Source: Sinorhizobium sp. 6-70
GTDB lineage: Bacteria; Pseudomonadota; Alphaproteobacteria; Rhizobiales; Rhizobiaceae
DNA: 64,000 nt
Assembly (NCBI RefSeq): GCF_030124375.1
Contig: NZ_JASKLS010000002.1
Span: forward strand, 263,802-327,801
Direction: 5' to 3'
This document shows, piece after piece, positions 8,217 through 16,401 of the stretch (positions within the stretch are counted from its first letter, which is position 1; each line of letters opens with the position of its first letter). The notes under the pieces were generated by a model. That model did no database searches, had not been told where the DNA came from, and saw only the letters and a list, made by a program, of their open reading frames with translations. The position numbers and the translations under genes are program-made.

Positions 8217-9404
8217 TCACCCTTTTGCTTTCGGGACGGCCATGCCGATCTCGGCCAACACTTCCGCCGTGTGCTCCCCAAGCCGGGGCACGCCGCGCTC
8301 GAGTGCGAGGGACGCGCCCGAGAAGCGAAGCGGTGTCCTGACACCGGGCGACGTACCGGCCGCCGCGCCGGTGTGCGGCGTAACCACCCGCATCTGCCGG
8401 TGAAGGATCTGTGGATCGGCAAAGACGTCGGCGACCGTATTGATGGGCCCGCCGGGGACGCCTGCCGCTTCGAGCTTCGCCAGAAGCGCATCCCGCGCGA
8501 ACTTCACCGTTTCCGCGGCGAGCTCGGGTGTGAGAGTCTCGCGATATTGAACACGGCCCGCATTGGTCAGATATCGTTCGTCTGACGCCAGATCCGCGCG
8601 ACCGAGCAGGTGGCAGAACTTGACGAACTGCCGGTCGTTTCCGACAGCGACGATCAAATGGCCATCGGCGGTCGGAAAGACCTGGTAGGGCGCGATGTTC
8701 GGATGCGCATTACCGAGACGCCGCGGCGCCTTTCCCGAGACGAGAAAATTCAGCGCCTGGTTGGCGAGCACGCCGGTCATGCAATCGAGTAGCGCCATAT
8801 CGATCTGCTGCCCCTCGCCGGTGCGTTCGCGCTGTGCGAGCGCCGCCTGTACGGCAATCACGCCGTAAAGCCCGGTGAAAATGTCGGCGAAGGCAACGCC
8901 GATCTTCTGCGGCTCGCGATCCGGCTCGCCGGTGAGATCCATGATCCCGCTCATGCCCTGGACGATGTAGTCGTAGCCGGCGCGGTGGGCATAGGGACCG
9001 TCCTGGCCGAAGCCGGTCACCGAACAATAGATGAGCCGCGGATTGATCTTCTTGAGGCTCTCATAGTCAAGCCCGTATTTGGCGAGACCACCGACCTTGA
9101 AGTTTTCGAGGAGCACGTCGGATTGCGCAGCCAGCCGCCGTACCGCTTCCTGCCCCTCTTCCGTCGTGAAGTCGAGCACGACCGAACGCTTGCCCCGGTT
9201 GCAGGCGTGGAAATAGGCGGCGTCGAGCTTTTCCCCACCCTCGCCTTCGACAAAGGGTGGCCCCCAGGTTCGGGTATCGTCGCCGGCTGGGCTTTCGACC
9301 TTGACGACATCGGCGCCGAGATCGGCAAGCGTCTGGCCGATCCAGGGGCCAGCCAGAATGCGGGCGAGTTCGAGAACGCGAATACCCTTCAGCGGCGCTT
9401 CCAT
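8217..9404 (-). CDS. CaiB/BaiF (class III) CoA-transferase, probably glutarate CoA-transferase
   Basis: A 395-residue formyl-CoA-transferase family protein. Family features visible are LKGIRVLELARILAGPW at the N-terminus, GADVVKVE, NRGKRSV, LLENFKVGGLAKYGLDY and ADIFTGLYG, which carries the conserved catalytic aspartate at about residue 171. Class III enzymes move CoA between carboxylic acids through aspartyl-CoA intermediates. It follows the glutaryl-CoA dehydrogenase gene by 11 bases, so activation of glutarate to glutaryl-CoA (like mammalian SUGCT) is the most likely role; this is inferred from context. Confidence 0.85.
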   Translation of the reverse strand: MEAPLKGIRVLELARILAGPWIGQTLADLGADVVKVESPAGDDTRTWGPPFVEGEGGEKLDAAYFHACNRGKRSVVLDFTTEEGQEAVRRLAAQSDVLLENFKVGGLAKYGLDYESLKKINPRLIYCSVTGFGQDGPYAHRAGYDYIVQGMSGIMDLTGEPDREPQKIGVAFADIFTGLYGVIAVQAALAQRERTGEGQQIDMALLDCMTGVLANQALNFLVSGKAPRRLGNAHPNIAPYQVFPTADGHLIVAVGNDRQFVKFCHLLGRADLASDERYLTNAGRVQYRETLTPELAAETVKFARDALLAKLEAAGVPGGPINTVADVFADPQILHRQMRVVTPHTGAAAGTSPGVRTPLRFSGASLALERGVPRLGEHTAEVLAEIGMAVPKAKG

Positions 9405-9415
9405 GACGGCGACAC

Positions 9416-10603
9416 TCAGAAGAAGGCCTGGAGCCCGGTCTGGGCGCGGCCGAGGATCAGGGCGTGTACGTCGTGCGTACCCTCATAGGTATTGACCGTT
9501 TCCAGATTGAGCATGTGGCGCATCACTTGGTATTCCTCGGAAATGCCATTGCCGCCGTGCATGTCGCGGGCCATCCGGGCGATGTCGAGCGCCTTGCCGC
9601 AATTGTTGCGCTTGACGATCGAGATCATTTCCGGCGCCATCCGGCCTTCGTCCATCAGCCGGCCGACACGGAGCGACCCCTGCAGTCCGAGCGTGATCTC
9701 GGTCTGCATATCCGCGAGCTTCTTCTGGAAAAGCTGTGTCTGGGCGAGCGGACGGTTGAACTGCTTGCGGTCGAGGCCGTATTGGCGCGCCGCGTGCCAG
9801 CAGAATTCAGCCGCACCGAGCGCGCCCCAGGAGATGCCGTAGCGGGCGCGATTGAGGCAGCCGAAGGGACCCTTGAGCCCTTCGACATTCGGCAGCAGGG
9901 CCTCCTCGCCAACCTCGACATTGTCGAGGACGATCTCGCCGGTGATCGACGCGCGCAGCGAAAGCTTGCCGGCGATCTTCGGCGCCGAAAGCCCCTTCAT
10001 GCCCTTTTCCAGCACGAAGCCGCGGATCGCGTTCCCATGGGCCTCCGATTTCGCCCAGACGACAAAGACGTCCGCCAGCGGCGCGTTGGAAATCCACATC
10101 TTCGAACCGATCAGGCGGTAGCCGCCGTCGGTCTTGATCGCCCGTGTCTTCATGCCCGCGGGATCGGAGCCTGCGTCCGGCTCGGTCAGGCCGAAGCAGC
10201 CGATCCATTCGCCGCTGATGAGCTTCGGAAGATACTTCCGCTTCTGATCCTCCGAACCGTAGGCGAAGATCGGATAGATCACGAGCGAGGACTGGACGCT
10301 CATCATCGAGCGATAACCCGAATCGACGCGTTCGACTTCACGCGCGACGAGGCCGTAGGCGACATAGGATGCGCCTACGCCGCCGTAGGTGTCCGGGACG
10401 GTCACGCCGAGCAAGCCGAGCTCGCCCATCTCGCGGAAGATCGACGGATCGGTTTTTTCCTCGCGATAGGCCTCGATCACGCGGGGCTGCAGCTTCTCCT
10501 GGGCGTAGGCGCGAGCCGTATCGCGGATCATCCGCTCGTCTTCGCTCAGTTGATCCTCGAGCAGAAACGGATCGTCCCATTGGAACTGGATCTTTTCGGC
10601 CAT
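9416..10603 (-). CDS. gcdH: Glutaryl-CoA dehydrogenase
   Basis: A 395-residue acyl-CoA dehydrogenase that oxidatively decarboxylates glutaryl-CoA to crotonyl-CoA in lysine/glutarate breakdown. The start at 10603 (GGGAGAGA upstream) gives [19 protein letters not shown], which matches the usual GcdH N-terminus; the open frame upstream overlaps the divergent regulator and is not coding. Seen in the protein: [30 protein letters not shown], and near the C-terminus [18 protein letters not shown], whose Glu in YEGT is the catalytic base of the family. It is cotranscribed with the CoA-transferase and divergent from a LysR regulator. Confidence 0.93.
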   Translation of the reverse strand: MAEKIQFQWDDPFLLEDQLSEDERMIRDTARAYAQEKLQPRVIEAYREEKTDPSIFREMGELGLLGVTVPDTYGGVGASYVAYGLVAREVERVDSGYRSMMSVQSSLVIYPIFAYGSEDQKRKYLPKLISGEWIGCFGLTEPDAGSDPAGMKTRAIKTDGGYRLIGSKMWISNAPLADVFVVWAKSEAHGNAIRGFVLEKGMKGLSAPKIAGKLSLRASITGEIVLDNVEVGEEALLPNVEGLKGPFGCLNRARYGISWGALGAAEFCWHAARQYGLDRKQFNRPLAQTQLFQKKLADMQTEITLGLQGSLRVGRLMDEGRMAPEMISIVKRNNCGKALDIARMARDMHGGNGISEEYQVMRHMLNLETVNTYEGTHDVHALILGRAQTGLQAFF

Positions 10604-10769
10604 GTCTCTCTCCCGTCGTATTTTTCCGCCTGTGGTTATGGCAAGCGGGCTCAGCGGTTTCAAACGAAATTGAGGCACTGCCTCATGCGTCTGGGGAATG
10701 GACCTTGCGCCCGGGACGGTTCTGCGGATTATTCGCAAACGCGATACAGAGATCGACAAGCCCGCCGCC

Positions 10770-11726
10770 ATGACTAATAATCGCCTCGAACGTTTTGCCC
10801 ACAATCTGGACTGGAACCTGCTGCGCACCTTCGTCGTCGTTGTCGAGGAGGGCAGCATCACGGCGGCGGCCAACCGGCTGCTTCTGCAGCAGCCCGCCGT
10901 CAGCATGGCGTTGAAGCGGCTGGAGCAGACCGTGGGCCAAAAATTGATCGACCGGCGGCCGGGTCGGTTCAATCTCACCGAAGCGGGTGAGAAATTGCAC
11001 GGCCAGTGTCGGGACATCTTCGCAGCGGTGGTCCGTCTGCCCAATGTGCTGGAGACCGCGGGGGAAGAGGTGACCGGCCATCTCAACATCCATTCAGTCA
11101 GCCACGCGCACAATCCGGCCTGGGATCGCAAGCTCGATACTTTCTTCCGAGTGCATCCGAAAGTGACCCTGTCGGTGACGATCGCGACGACGGTCGATGT
11201 GCTCAGTGCCGTCGAGCGCAACATCGCCACAATGGGCCTTTGCGACGGCGTCATCCCCGACGGATTGAACAAGAGCTTCCATATTCGTGAGCGTTACGCA
11301 CTTTATTGCGGGCGCGGCCATCCGCTGTTCGGCGTCGAAGGCGTCGATTTCAACGACCTGCGTGGCAACCCCTACATCGCCTTCATTGCCGACGTCCTTG
11401 GCGGGCAGCACATGAATTCGGTGACGGCCGTTCGCGCACTCGGCTCCTTCGGCCAGCAGGTTCGGGGCGTTTCCTGCAATGTCGAGGAGGTGATGCGGCT
11501 GATTTGCGCCAATGTCGGTATCGGCATGCTGCCCGATCATCTCGCGGGCCCTGCAGCCAAAGCCGGGCAGTTATGGCAGTTGCCGCCCTACGGCGACCTT
11601 CCGACGGCGGAGGTCTTTCGTATCTCGAACCCCAACTCGATCCTCAATCCGGCGGAAGCAGCCTTTCTCGCGCATGTCGCGGACACGGAACCGCTGGATC
11701 ACTGCCTGGGTCATCATCAGGATTGA
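10770..11726 (+). CDS. LysR-family regulator next to gcdH
   Basis: A 318-residue LysR regulator. The N-terminal winged HTH spans about residues 14-75 ([40 protein letters not shown] region, in two pieces), followed by a substrate-binding effector domain ending in a His-rich tail. The start is ambiguous: an in-frame ATG at 10698 would add 24 poor-looking residues, while ATG 10770 fits the family but has no strong Shine-Dalgarno sequence. Divergent orientation and a 166-base shared gap suggest that it controls gcdH and the CoA-transferase, probably in response to glutarate or a CoA ester (inference). Confidence 0.85.
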   Translation: MTNNRLERFAHNLDWNLLRTFVVVVEEGSITAAANRLLLQQPAVSMALKRLEQTVGQKLIDRRPGRFNLTEAGEKLHGQCRDIFAAVVRLPNVLETAGEEVTGHLNIHSVSHAHNPAWDRKLDTFFRVHPKVTLSVTIATTVDVLSAVERNIATMGLCDGVIPDGLNKSFHIRERYALYCGRGHPLFGVEGVDFNDLRGNPYIAFIADVLGGQHMNSVTAVRALGSFGQQVRGVSCNVEEVMRLICANVGIGMLPDHLAGPAAKAGQLWQLPPYGDLPTAEVFRISNPNSILNPAEAAFLAHVADTEPLDHCLGHHQD

Positions 11727-11807
11727 TAACGACATTTCCAACTATAAATTTGAACGGCCCCACTCGTCGTCTTATGGTCCGAGCTTATGGTCCGAGCGAA
11801 CGACCTA

Positions 11808-11913
11808 CTGCATGTTGTGTCCTTAAATCGTACCCGATTTAAGGACACAACATGCAGCAATTCAAAGCGTTACAGCGACCTTTGTGCGTCTGAAAAGACG
11901 CACGGCGCTGTAG
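11808..11913. repeat. RIME1-like element (two palindromes, about 106 bp)
   Basis: The first palindrome is perfect: 11808-11830 pairs with 11835-11857 around TACC. After a spacer the second covers about 11871-11913, with TACAGCG and GTCTGAAAAGAC at its core and CGCTGTA at the end. Size and two-palindrome layout match the Rhizobium intergenic mosaic element RIME1 as I know it. A second copy is at 25207-25310. It lies 15 bases before the DauA-like start codon, so it forms most of that gene's leader. Confidence 0.8.
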
Positions 11914-11927
11914 GGAGCCGGGGAACA

Positions 11928-13055
11928 ATGCGGAAATACGATGTGGTCATCATTGGCGGCGGAATTGCGGGCTTGTCGCTCGCCTACTTCCTGAGCCAGC
12001 ACCGCTCGGTTGCCGTCATCGAGCGGGAGGACGCGTTTGGTTACCACAGCACCGGCCGTTCCGCCGCCGAGTTCGTCCTGAGGTACAATGCGCCGGAAGT
12101 GTGCGCGCTGGCAAAGATCGCCAAGGTTTTCTTCGATCGACCGCCACAGGGCTTCACCGATGTGCCGCTCTTGAAGCAGCGCGGCGGCGTGATGATCGCC
12201 AGCGCCGACAAAATCGCGCGGTTCGAAACGGTTCTGGCCGAGGAGCGCGCGTTCACGCCGGAAATCGAGCGCGTGACACCGGACGAGGCAATATCGCGCG
12301 TTCCGATCCTCAAGCCCGACTACCTTGCTGCGGCTTACTATGACCCGAATTTTTGGGACATCGAGGTGGAAAACCTGCTTCAGGGCTACGTCAAGGGCGC
12401 CCGGCGGAATGGAAGCGAGATCCTGGAACGCCATGAGATCTTGTCGGCCGAACATGATGGAGCCGCCTGGATCCTGACGACGACCGCCGGCGAGATCAGC
12501 GCGAGGGTTGTCGTCAATGCCGCCGGCGCTTGGGCCGATCCGGTGGCCGCGCTCTTCGGTGTCGACCCGATCGGCATCGTCCCGCATCGCCGCACCGCCA
12601 TTACCGTCGATCTCCCGGACGGCGTGGACGCCACGACCTTGCCGGAAATCAACGAGATAGACGAGGATTTTTACATGAAGCCGGAAGGCGGGCGACTGCT
12701 CGCCTCTCCGGCGGACGCCACGCCCTGCGAGCCGTCCGATGTCCAGCCGGAGGAGATCGATATCGCCTGGGCTGCACACTACGTGGAAGAGGCCACCACG
12801 ATCTCCGTGCGGAGGATCGCCAAGAGCTGGGCGGGCCTGCGCAGTTTTTCCGCCGACAAGCTACCCGTCGTCGGCTTTCCGCAAGGGCGGCCGGATTTCT
12901 TCTGGCTTGCCGGACAGGGTGGCTACGGCATCCTCACGTCGCCGGCGCTGGGAGCGCTCGCGGCCAGTTTCCTTGCCGATAGGCCTCGGCCGGAAGCGTT
13001 CAAGAGCGAAGCACTCGATCCGCAATCCTTCTCCCCTGCCCGCTTCCAAAAATAG
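11928..13055 (+). CDS. FAD-dependent D-amino-acid dehydrogenase, DauA (D-arginine dehydrogenase)-like
   Basis: A 375-residue DAO-superfamily flavoprotein. It has a Rossmann FAD motif VIIGGGIAGLSLAYFLS at residues 6-22, an acidic end of strand 2 (VIERED), GYHSTGRSAAEF, VVNAAGAWADPVA, FYMKPEGG and the C-terminal GQGGYGILTSPALG. The order and wording match Pseudomonas D-arginine dehydrogenase DauA closely by memory, so oxidative deamination of a D-amino acid (possibly basic) to a keto acid is the best call. No DauB partner lies nearby. The start at 11928 follows GGGGAAC and the RIME1-like repeat. Confidence 0.8.
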   Translation: MRKYDVVIIGGGIAGLSLAYFLSQHRSVAVIEREDAFGYHSTGRSAAEFVLRYNAPEVCALAKIAKVFFDRPPQGFTDVPLLKQRGGVMIASADKIARFETVLAEERAFTPEIERVTPDEAISRVPILKPDYLAAAYYDPNFWDIEVENLLQGYVKGARRNGSEILERHEILSAEHDGAAWILTTTAGEISARVVVNAAGAWADPVAALFGVDPIGIVPHRRTAITVDLPDGVDATTLPEINEIDEDFYMKPEGGRLLASPADATPCEPSDVQPEEIDIAWAAHYVEEATTISVRRIAKSWAGLRSFSADKLPVVGFPQGRPDFFWLAGQGGYGILTSPALGALAASFLADRPRPEAFKSEALDPQSFSPARFQK

Positions 13056-13188
13056 CAAGAGCATCAACTCCGTCGCAGACGGCGCTCGGTCGATCGTCGC
13101 GGCCCATGGCGGGGCTATGGCATGTGCCTTAGCTCTACGCGGGACATGATAGAGCCTCAGATTTGGAAACGGCCGTGACGCCCCGGAC

Positions 13189-14118
13189 CTAGATCCCCGC
13201 AAATCCTTGTTCGTCGATGTCGCCGGCGCCCAGCGCCACGAACTGATCCAAAAGCCACGACGCGGCCGGCCCCGGCGGTGTGTCGCGCCGCCAGACGCCG
13301 GCGAAACGATAGATCCCGCCATTGTGGTCGGGGATCGCGAGTCGCATCAGCGTGCCGTCATCGAGATCGGGCTGGACCAGAGGCAGGGGCATGTTGCCCC
13401 AGCCAAGCCCTTGGCGCAGCAGCGCATGCTTCGCACCGAGGTCGGCAAGCCTCCAGGTGCGGGGACTGAGCACGGCGAAGTCCTGCCCCTCGGTCAAGGA
13501 AGAGCGATCCGTCAAGACGAGCTGGACATGGTTGCGCGCCTCCCCCGGCTCGATCCTCTCCATCCGCCCGAGCGGATGGTCGGGCGCAGCCACCGGGATC
13601 GTCGCCACCGCCCCTGCCGCAATACAACTCACTCCCTCGACGGCCGTTGCCAGTGGGCCGGAAATGCCGATCACCGCCTTGCGTTCCAGCACCGCCGCAG
13701 TAACCGCGCCAAGGGCCTCGACATGCAGGCACAGCGCCACCGTCGGAAACGCCTCGGCGAAGGCGTGCAACGCCTTTCCAATCCTCTCCGCCGGCACCAT
13801 CACGTCGACGGCGATGTCGACCTCCGCCTCCAATCCGTCGAGTAGACCCTTCACCTTGGCGCGCAGGCCGTCGACGCCTTGAGCCAGCGCCCGCGCCTCC
13901 GCGAGCACCGTACGTCCTGCAGCCGTCAGCTTGGGCTTTCGCGTGCCGTCGCGTTCGAACAACTCGAGCCCGAGCTGCGCCTCCAGATTGGCGATTGCGT
14001 AACTGACGACGGAGACGGCGCGATTGAGATTACGGGCCGCTCCTGCGAAACTCCCGGCATCGACCACGGCCAAAAACACCCGAAGCTGCTCGAAAGTTGG
14101 CGTGCCGGGATTGGACAT
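13189..14118 (-). CDS. LysR-family transcriptional regulator
   Basis: A 309-residue LysR protein. The HTH is within residues 8-68 (FEQLRVFLAVVDAGSFAG, then RAVSVVSYAIANLEAQLG), and the periplasmic-binding-like effector domain extends to the C-terminus. It is convergent with the DauA-like gene and divergent from the AraC gene at 14328, with a 209-base gap. The target is unknown; it could act on the AraC-led operon or elsewhere. The HTH here has V and S residues typical of the MetR/GcvA-like branch, but no finer assignment is justified. Confidence 0.85.
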   Translation of the reverse strand: MSNPGTPTFEQLRVFLAVVDAGSFAGAARNLNRAVSVVSYAIANLEAQLGLELFERDGTRKPKLTAAGRTVLAEARALAQGVDGLRAKVKGLLDGLEAEVDIAVDVMVPAERIGKALHAFAEAFPTVALCLHVEALGAVTAAVLERKAVIGISGPLATAVEGVSCIAAGAVATIPVAAPDHPLGRMERIEPGEARNHVQLVLTDRSSLTEGQDFAVLSPRTWRLADLGAKHALLRQGLGWGNMPLPLVQPDLDDGTLMRLAIPDHNGGIYRFAGVWRRDTPPGPAASWLLDQFVALGAGDIDEQGFAGI

Positions 14119-14327
14119 AGTTCAACTTTCTCGAACAAATATGTCACAATTATCCCACTATCTAAGAAAGCCCGCAAGCCTATATACACGATCGAGAGGA
14201 CCAAGCCGGCAGGAACTAGACGGGGATCCGGATCATTCGCCACCCACAGAAAAGAGCCGCCGCACTGGCGAGCCGTTTCCGAAGCCGCTGCCGCTCTCGG
14301 CACTGAACGAAAGAAGGGAGGATGCTC

Positions 14328-15173
14328 ATGTCAATCGGACCGCAAGTAGCCGTTCTTCGATCAGACTCCGTGTCGGTTGCTCGCGTTCGCAGCGATCGTG
14401 TTGTCCAGACGGAGAGCATCGCAATCCCGAATTCGGACTCGTTCAGCACCATCGTTCAACTTCGCCCCTTCAAGGACCACCGTTTGTGGCGAAACGGAAG
14501 ACTGGTCCATGACGGATGCCACTCACAGGGGGCGTTGTCGATCACCCACCTTGTCGAGGACTGGCGCTGCGAGCATCGCTCGGCGTTTGACAACATCCGC
14601 TTTACGATCGACCGTGGAGCCTTGCGCGATTTTTTGCTCGATAACGGAAAGGCCGACCTGCCCCGCCTGAAATGCGAGCCCGACCTGGTCGATTCAGTGG
14701 TGTATCACCTTGGCCAGGCACTCTTGCCGGCCCTTGCAGATCCTGAGAACGCCGACAACCTGTATGTGGACCACGTCCTGCTCGCTTTTCAGGCTCACCT
14801 TCTAAGCCGCTACGGCGGCGTTGATCTGGCGCCGGCCCGGCAACACGGCCTTTCCAGACACCAATTGGCGGCTGCGACGGCATATCTCGCGGAACATGCG
14901 TCGCGCAAAATATCAATGACCGAGGTCGCGTCGATATGCGACCTTTCGACAAGCCACTTCATTCGGGCATTCAAGAAATCGACGGGGCGCACGCCTCACC
15001 GCTGGCTGACCGAGCACCGAATCCAGATGGCCCAGGACCTGCTGTTGAGTGAGACGCCCATCGCAGAGATCGCGGTCAGCTGTGGGTTTACCGATCAAAG
15101 CCATCTGACACATGTGTTTTCGTCCATTTGCGGCGCGTCACCGGCCGCTTGGCGGCGGATGCAGCGCAAATGA
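14328..15173 (+). CDS. AraC-family transcriptional regulator
   Basis: A 281-residue protein with two C-terminal AraC HTH units (about residues 185-280): ISMTEVASICDLSTSHFIRAF and PIAEIAVSCGFTDQSHLTHVF. The N-terminal half is a poorly conserved sensing domain. I chose ATG 14328 because AAGGGAGG (14314-14321) is 6 bases upstream; the ATG at 14322 touches it. The gene lies directly upstream of, and in the same direction as, the hydrolase-XapX-amidohydrolase-DoxX-MFS operon. The 214-base gap between them holds three tandem direct repeats, which fits an AraC-type activator binding direct repeats. Confidence 0.9.
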   Translation: MSIGPQVAVLRSDSVSVARVRSDRVVQTESIAIPNSDSFSTIVQLRPFKDHRLWRNGRLVHDGCHSQGALSITHLVEDWRCEHRSAFDNIRFTIDRGALRDFLLDNGKADLPRLKCEPDLVDSVVYHLGQALLPALADPENADNLYVDHVLLAFQAHLLSRYGGVDLAPARQHGLSRHQLAAATAYLAEHASRKISMTEVASICDLSTSHFIRAFKKSTGRTPHRWLTEHRIQMAQDLLLSETPIAEIAVSCGFTDQSHLTHVFSSICGASPAAWRRMQRK

Positions 15174-15286
15174 GGCCCCGGCAGCAGACAACTTCTGGAG
15201 GATCTTCGGTTTTTCATCACGGCCGTTTGCGCGAGGTCGATGAAAAAAATCGATCCATCGGAGCAATTTTCGACAACGAGCGCAGT

Positions 15287-15360
15287 TATCTACAATCAGC
15301 ATCCTTTCGCATATCTACAATCAGCATTCTTCCCATATCTACAATCGACATTCTCTCGCA
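15287..15360 (+). repeat. Three tandem direct repeats of 24-25 bp
   Basis: Units are at 15287-15311, 15312-15335 and 15336-15360. Each begins TATCTACAATC and ends in a pyrimidine-rich CATyCT...C(G/C)CA tail; the third unit has AATCGACATT instead of AATCAGCATT. Each also contains TACAAT, a -10-like hexamer. The array ends 27 bases before the isochorismatase-like gene's ATG at 15388. It may be a binding array for the adjacent AraC protein. Contiguous units without spacers exclude a CRISPR array. Confidence 0.75.
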
Positions 15361-15387
15361 CGTACGCGCAACATTATGGAGGTCTCA

Positions 15388-16044
15388 ATGCCGACGAACG
15401 CCACCCCGACCCCTGGCTCTCTTCTGATATCACCGAAGGACCACACGCTGATCATGATCGATTTCCAGTCGCAGATGGCCTTTGCGACAAAGTCGATCGA
15501 CGCGGTATTGCTGCGTAACAACGCCGCGCTTGTGGCGCACGCCGCCGCCGGCTTCGGTGTTTCCACCATTCTGACGACCGTCGCCGAAAAAACCTTCTCG
15601 GGCCCGATGTTCGGCGAGATCACCGAGGCCTTCCCGGGCCAGGCGCTGCTCGACCGCACGTCGATGAACACCTGGGAGGACGCCGCCGTCATCGAGCAGG
15701 TCAATGCCATCGGCAAGCCGCGGCTGGTCTTCTGCGGACTGTGGACCTCCGTCTGCATCGTCGGACCGACGCTCTCGGCGCTCGACCAGGGCTTCGAAGT
15801 CTATGTGATCGCCGACGCCTGCGGCGACGTCTCGGAAGAGGCGCACGAGCGCGCCATGGAACGCATGGTCCAGGCCGGCGTCAGGCCGATGACCTCGCTG
15901 CAATACATGTTGGAACTGCAGCGCGACTGGGCCCGCACCGAGACCTACGACATGACGACGGGCATCGCCAAAAGGTTCGGCGGCTCCTATGGCCTCGGCA
16001 TCATTTACGCAAAGAGCATGTTCGGCGCGTCCGAAGGACACTGA
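15388..16044 (+). CDS. Isochorismatase-family cysteine hydrolase (YcaC-like)
   Basis: A 218-residue cysteine hydrolase. The catalytic triad appears as Asp in LIMIDFQSQM (about residue 25), Lys or equivalent in TTVAEKTFSGP, and Cys in GLWTSVCIVGPTL (about residue 124). The pattern is closest to YcaC-type hydrolases of unknown substrate rather than to nicotinamidase or true isochorismatase. ATG 15388 is 5 bases after GGAGG; an upstream in-frame ATG lies inside that region. It is the first gene of the operon with XapX, amidohydrolase, DoxX and MFS. Substrate unknown. Confidence 0.85.
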   Translation: MPTNATPTPGSLLISPKDHTLIMIDFQSQMAFATKSIDAVLLRNNAALVAHAAAGFGVSTILTTVAEKTFSGPMFGEITEAFPGQALLDRTSMNTWEDAAVIEQVNAIGKPRLVFCGLWTSVCIVGPTLSALDQGFEVYVIADACGDVSEEAHERAMERMVQAGVRPMTSLQYMLELQRDWARTETYDMTTGIAKRFGGSYGLGIIYAKSMFGASEGH

Positions 16045-16063
16045 ACGCCGCCAGTTGCTCCAA

Positions 16064-16090
16064 CCGTTCCGTCCGCATCGGGCGGAACGG
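16064..16090 (+). other. Intercistronic hairpin after the isochorismatase-like gene
   Basis: CCGTTCCGTCC (16064-16074) pairs with GGGCGGAACGG (16080-16090), 11 pairs with one G-U wobble and a 5-base loop. No T-run follows and an AAAGGA Shine-Dalgarno sequence comes soon after. It may stabilise the first cistron or reduce read-through rather than terminate. Confidence 0.45.
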
Positions 16091-16110
16091 CTCGTCTCGC
16101 CGAAAGGACC

Positions 16111-16401
16111 ATGCCGATGAAAATGTACCTGCTGTCGCTCGGCGCCGGGCTGCTCGTGGGCGTCATCTACAGCCTGCTTAACGTTCGCTCGCCGGCTCCG
16201 CCGGTCATCGCGCTGGTGGGGCTTTTGGGCATCCTCATCGGCGAACAGGCGGTGCCGGTCATCAAGCGCCTGATGTCGGGCCATCCGGTGAACGTTTCGT
16301 GGTTCAACAGCCGCTGTGTCCCGCACGTTTTCGGGGAACTGCCGACTGGGGTCAATCACAACGGTGTGGCCGATCAGCCGCCGACGCGGGAGATCGGCTG
16401 A
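16111..16401 (+). CDS. XapX domain membrane protein (DUF1427)
   Basis: A 96-residue protein. Residues 3-60 are a XapX domain: LLSLGAGLLVGVIYSLLNVRSP followed by a second membrane segment around VIALVGLLGILIGEQAVP, so two helices in the inner membrane. The C-terminal 35 residues are polar and include SWFNSRCVPHVFG. Function of XapX proteins is unknown. It has a good AAAGGA ribosome site. Its stop codon overlaps the amidohydrolase start (TGATG), showing tight coupling to that gene. Confidence 0.85.
   Translation: MPMKMYLLSLGAGLLVGVIYSLLNVRSPAPPVIALVGLLGILIGEQAVPVIKRLMSGHPVNVSWFNSRCVPHVFGELPTGVNHNGVADQPPTREIG

Noticed and set aside
15287..15360. Short CRISPR-like array
   Set aside because: Units are contiguous and share no spacers; no cas genes in the window.
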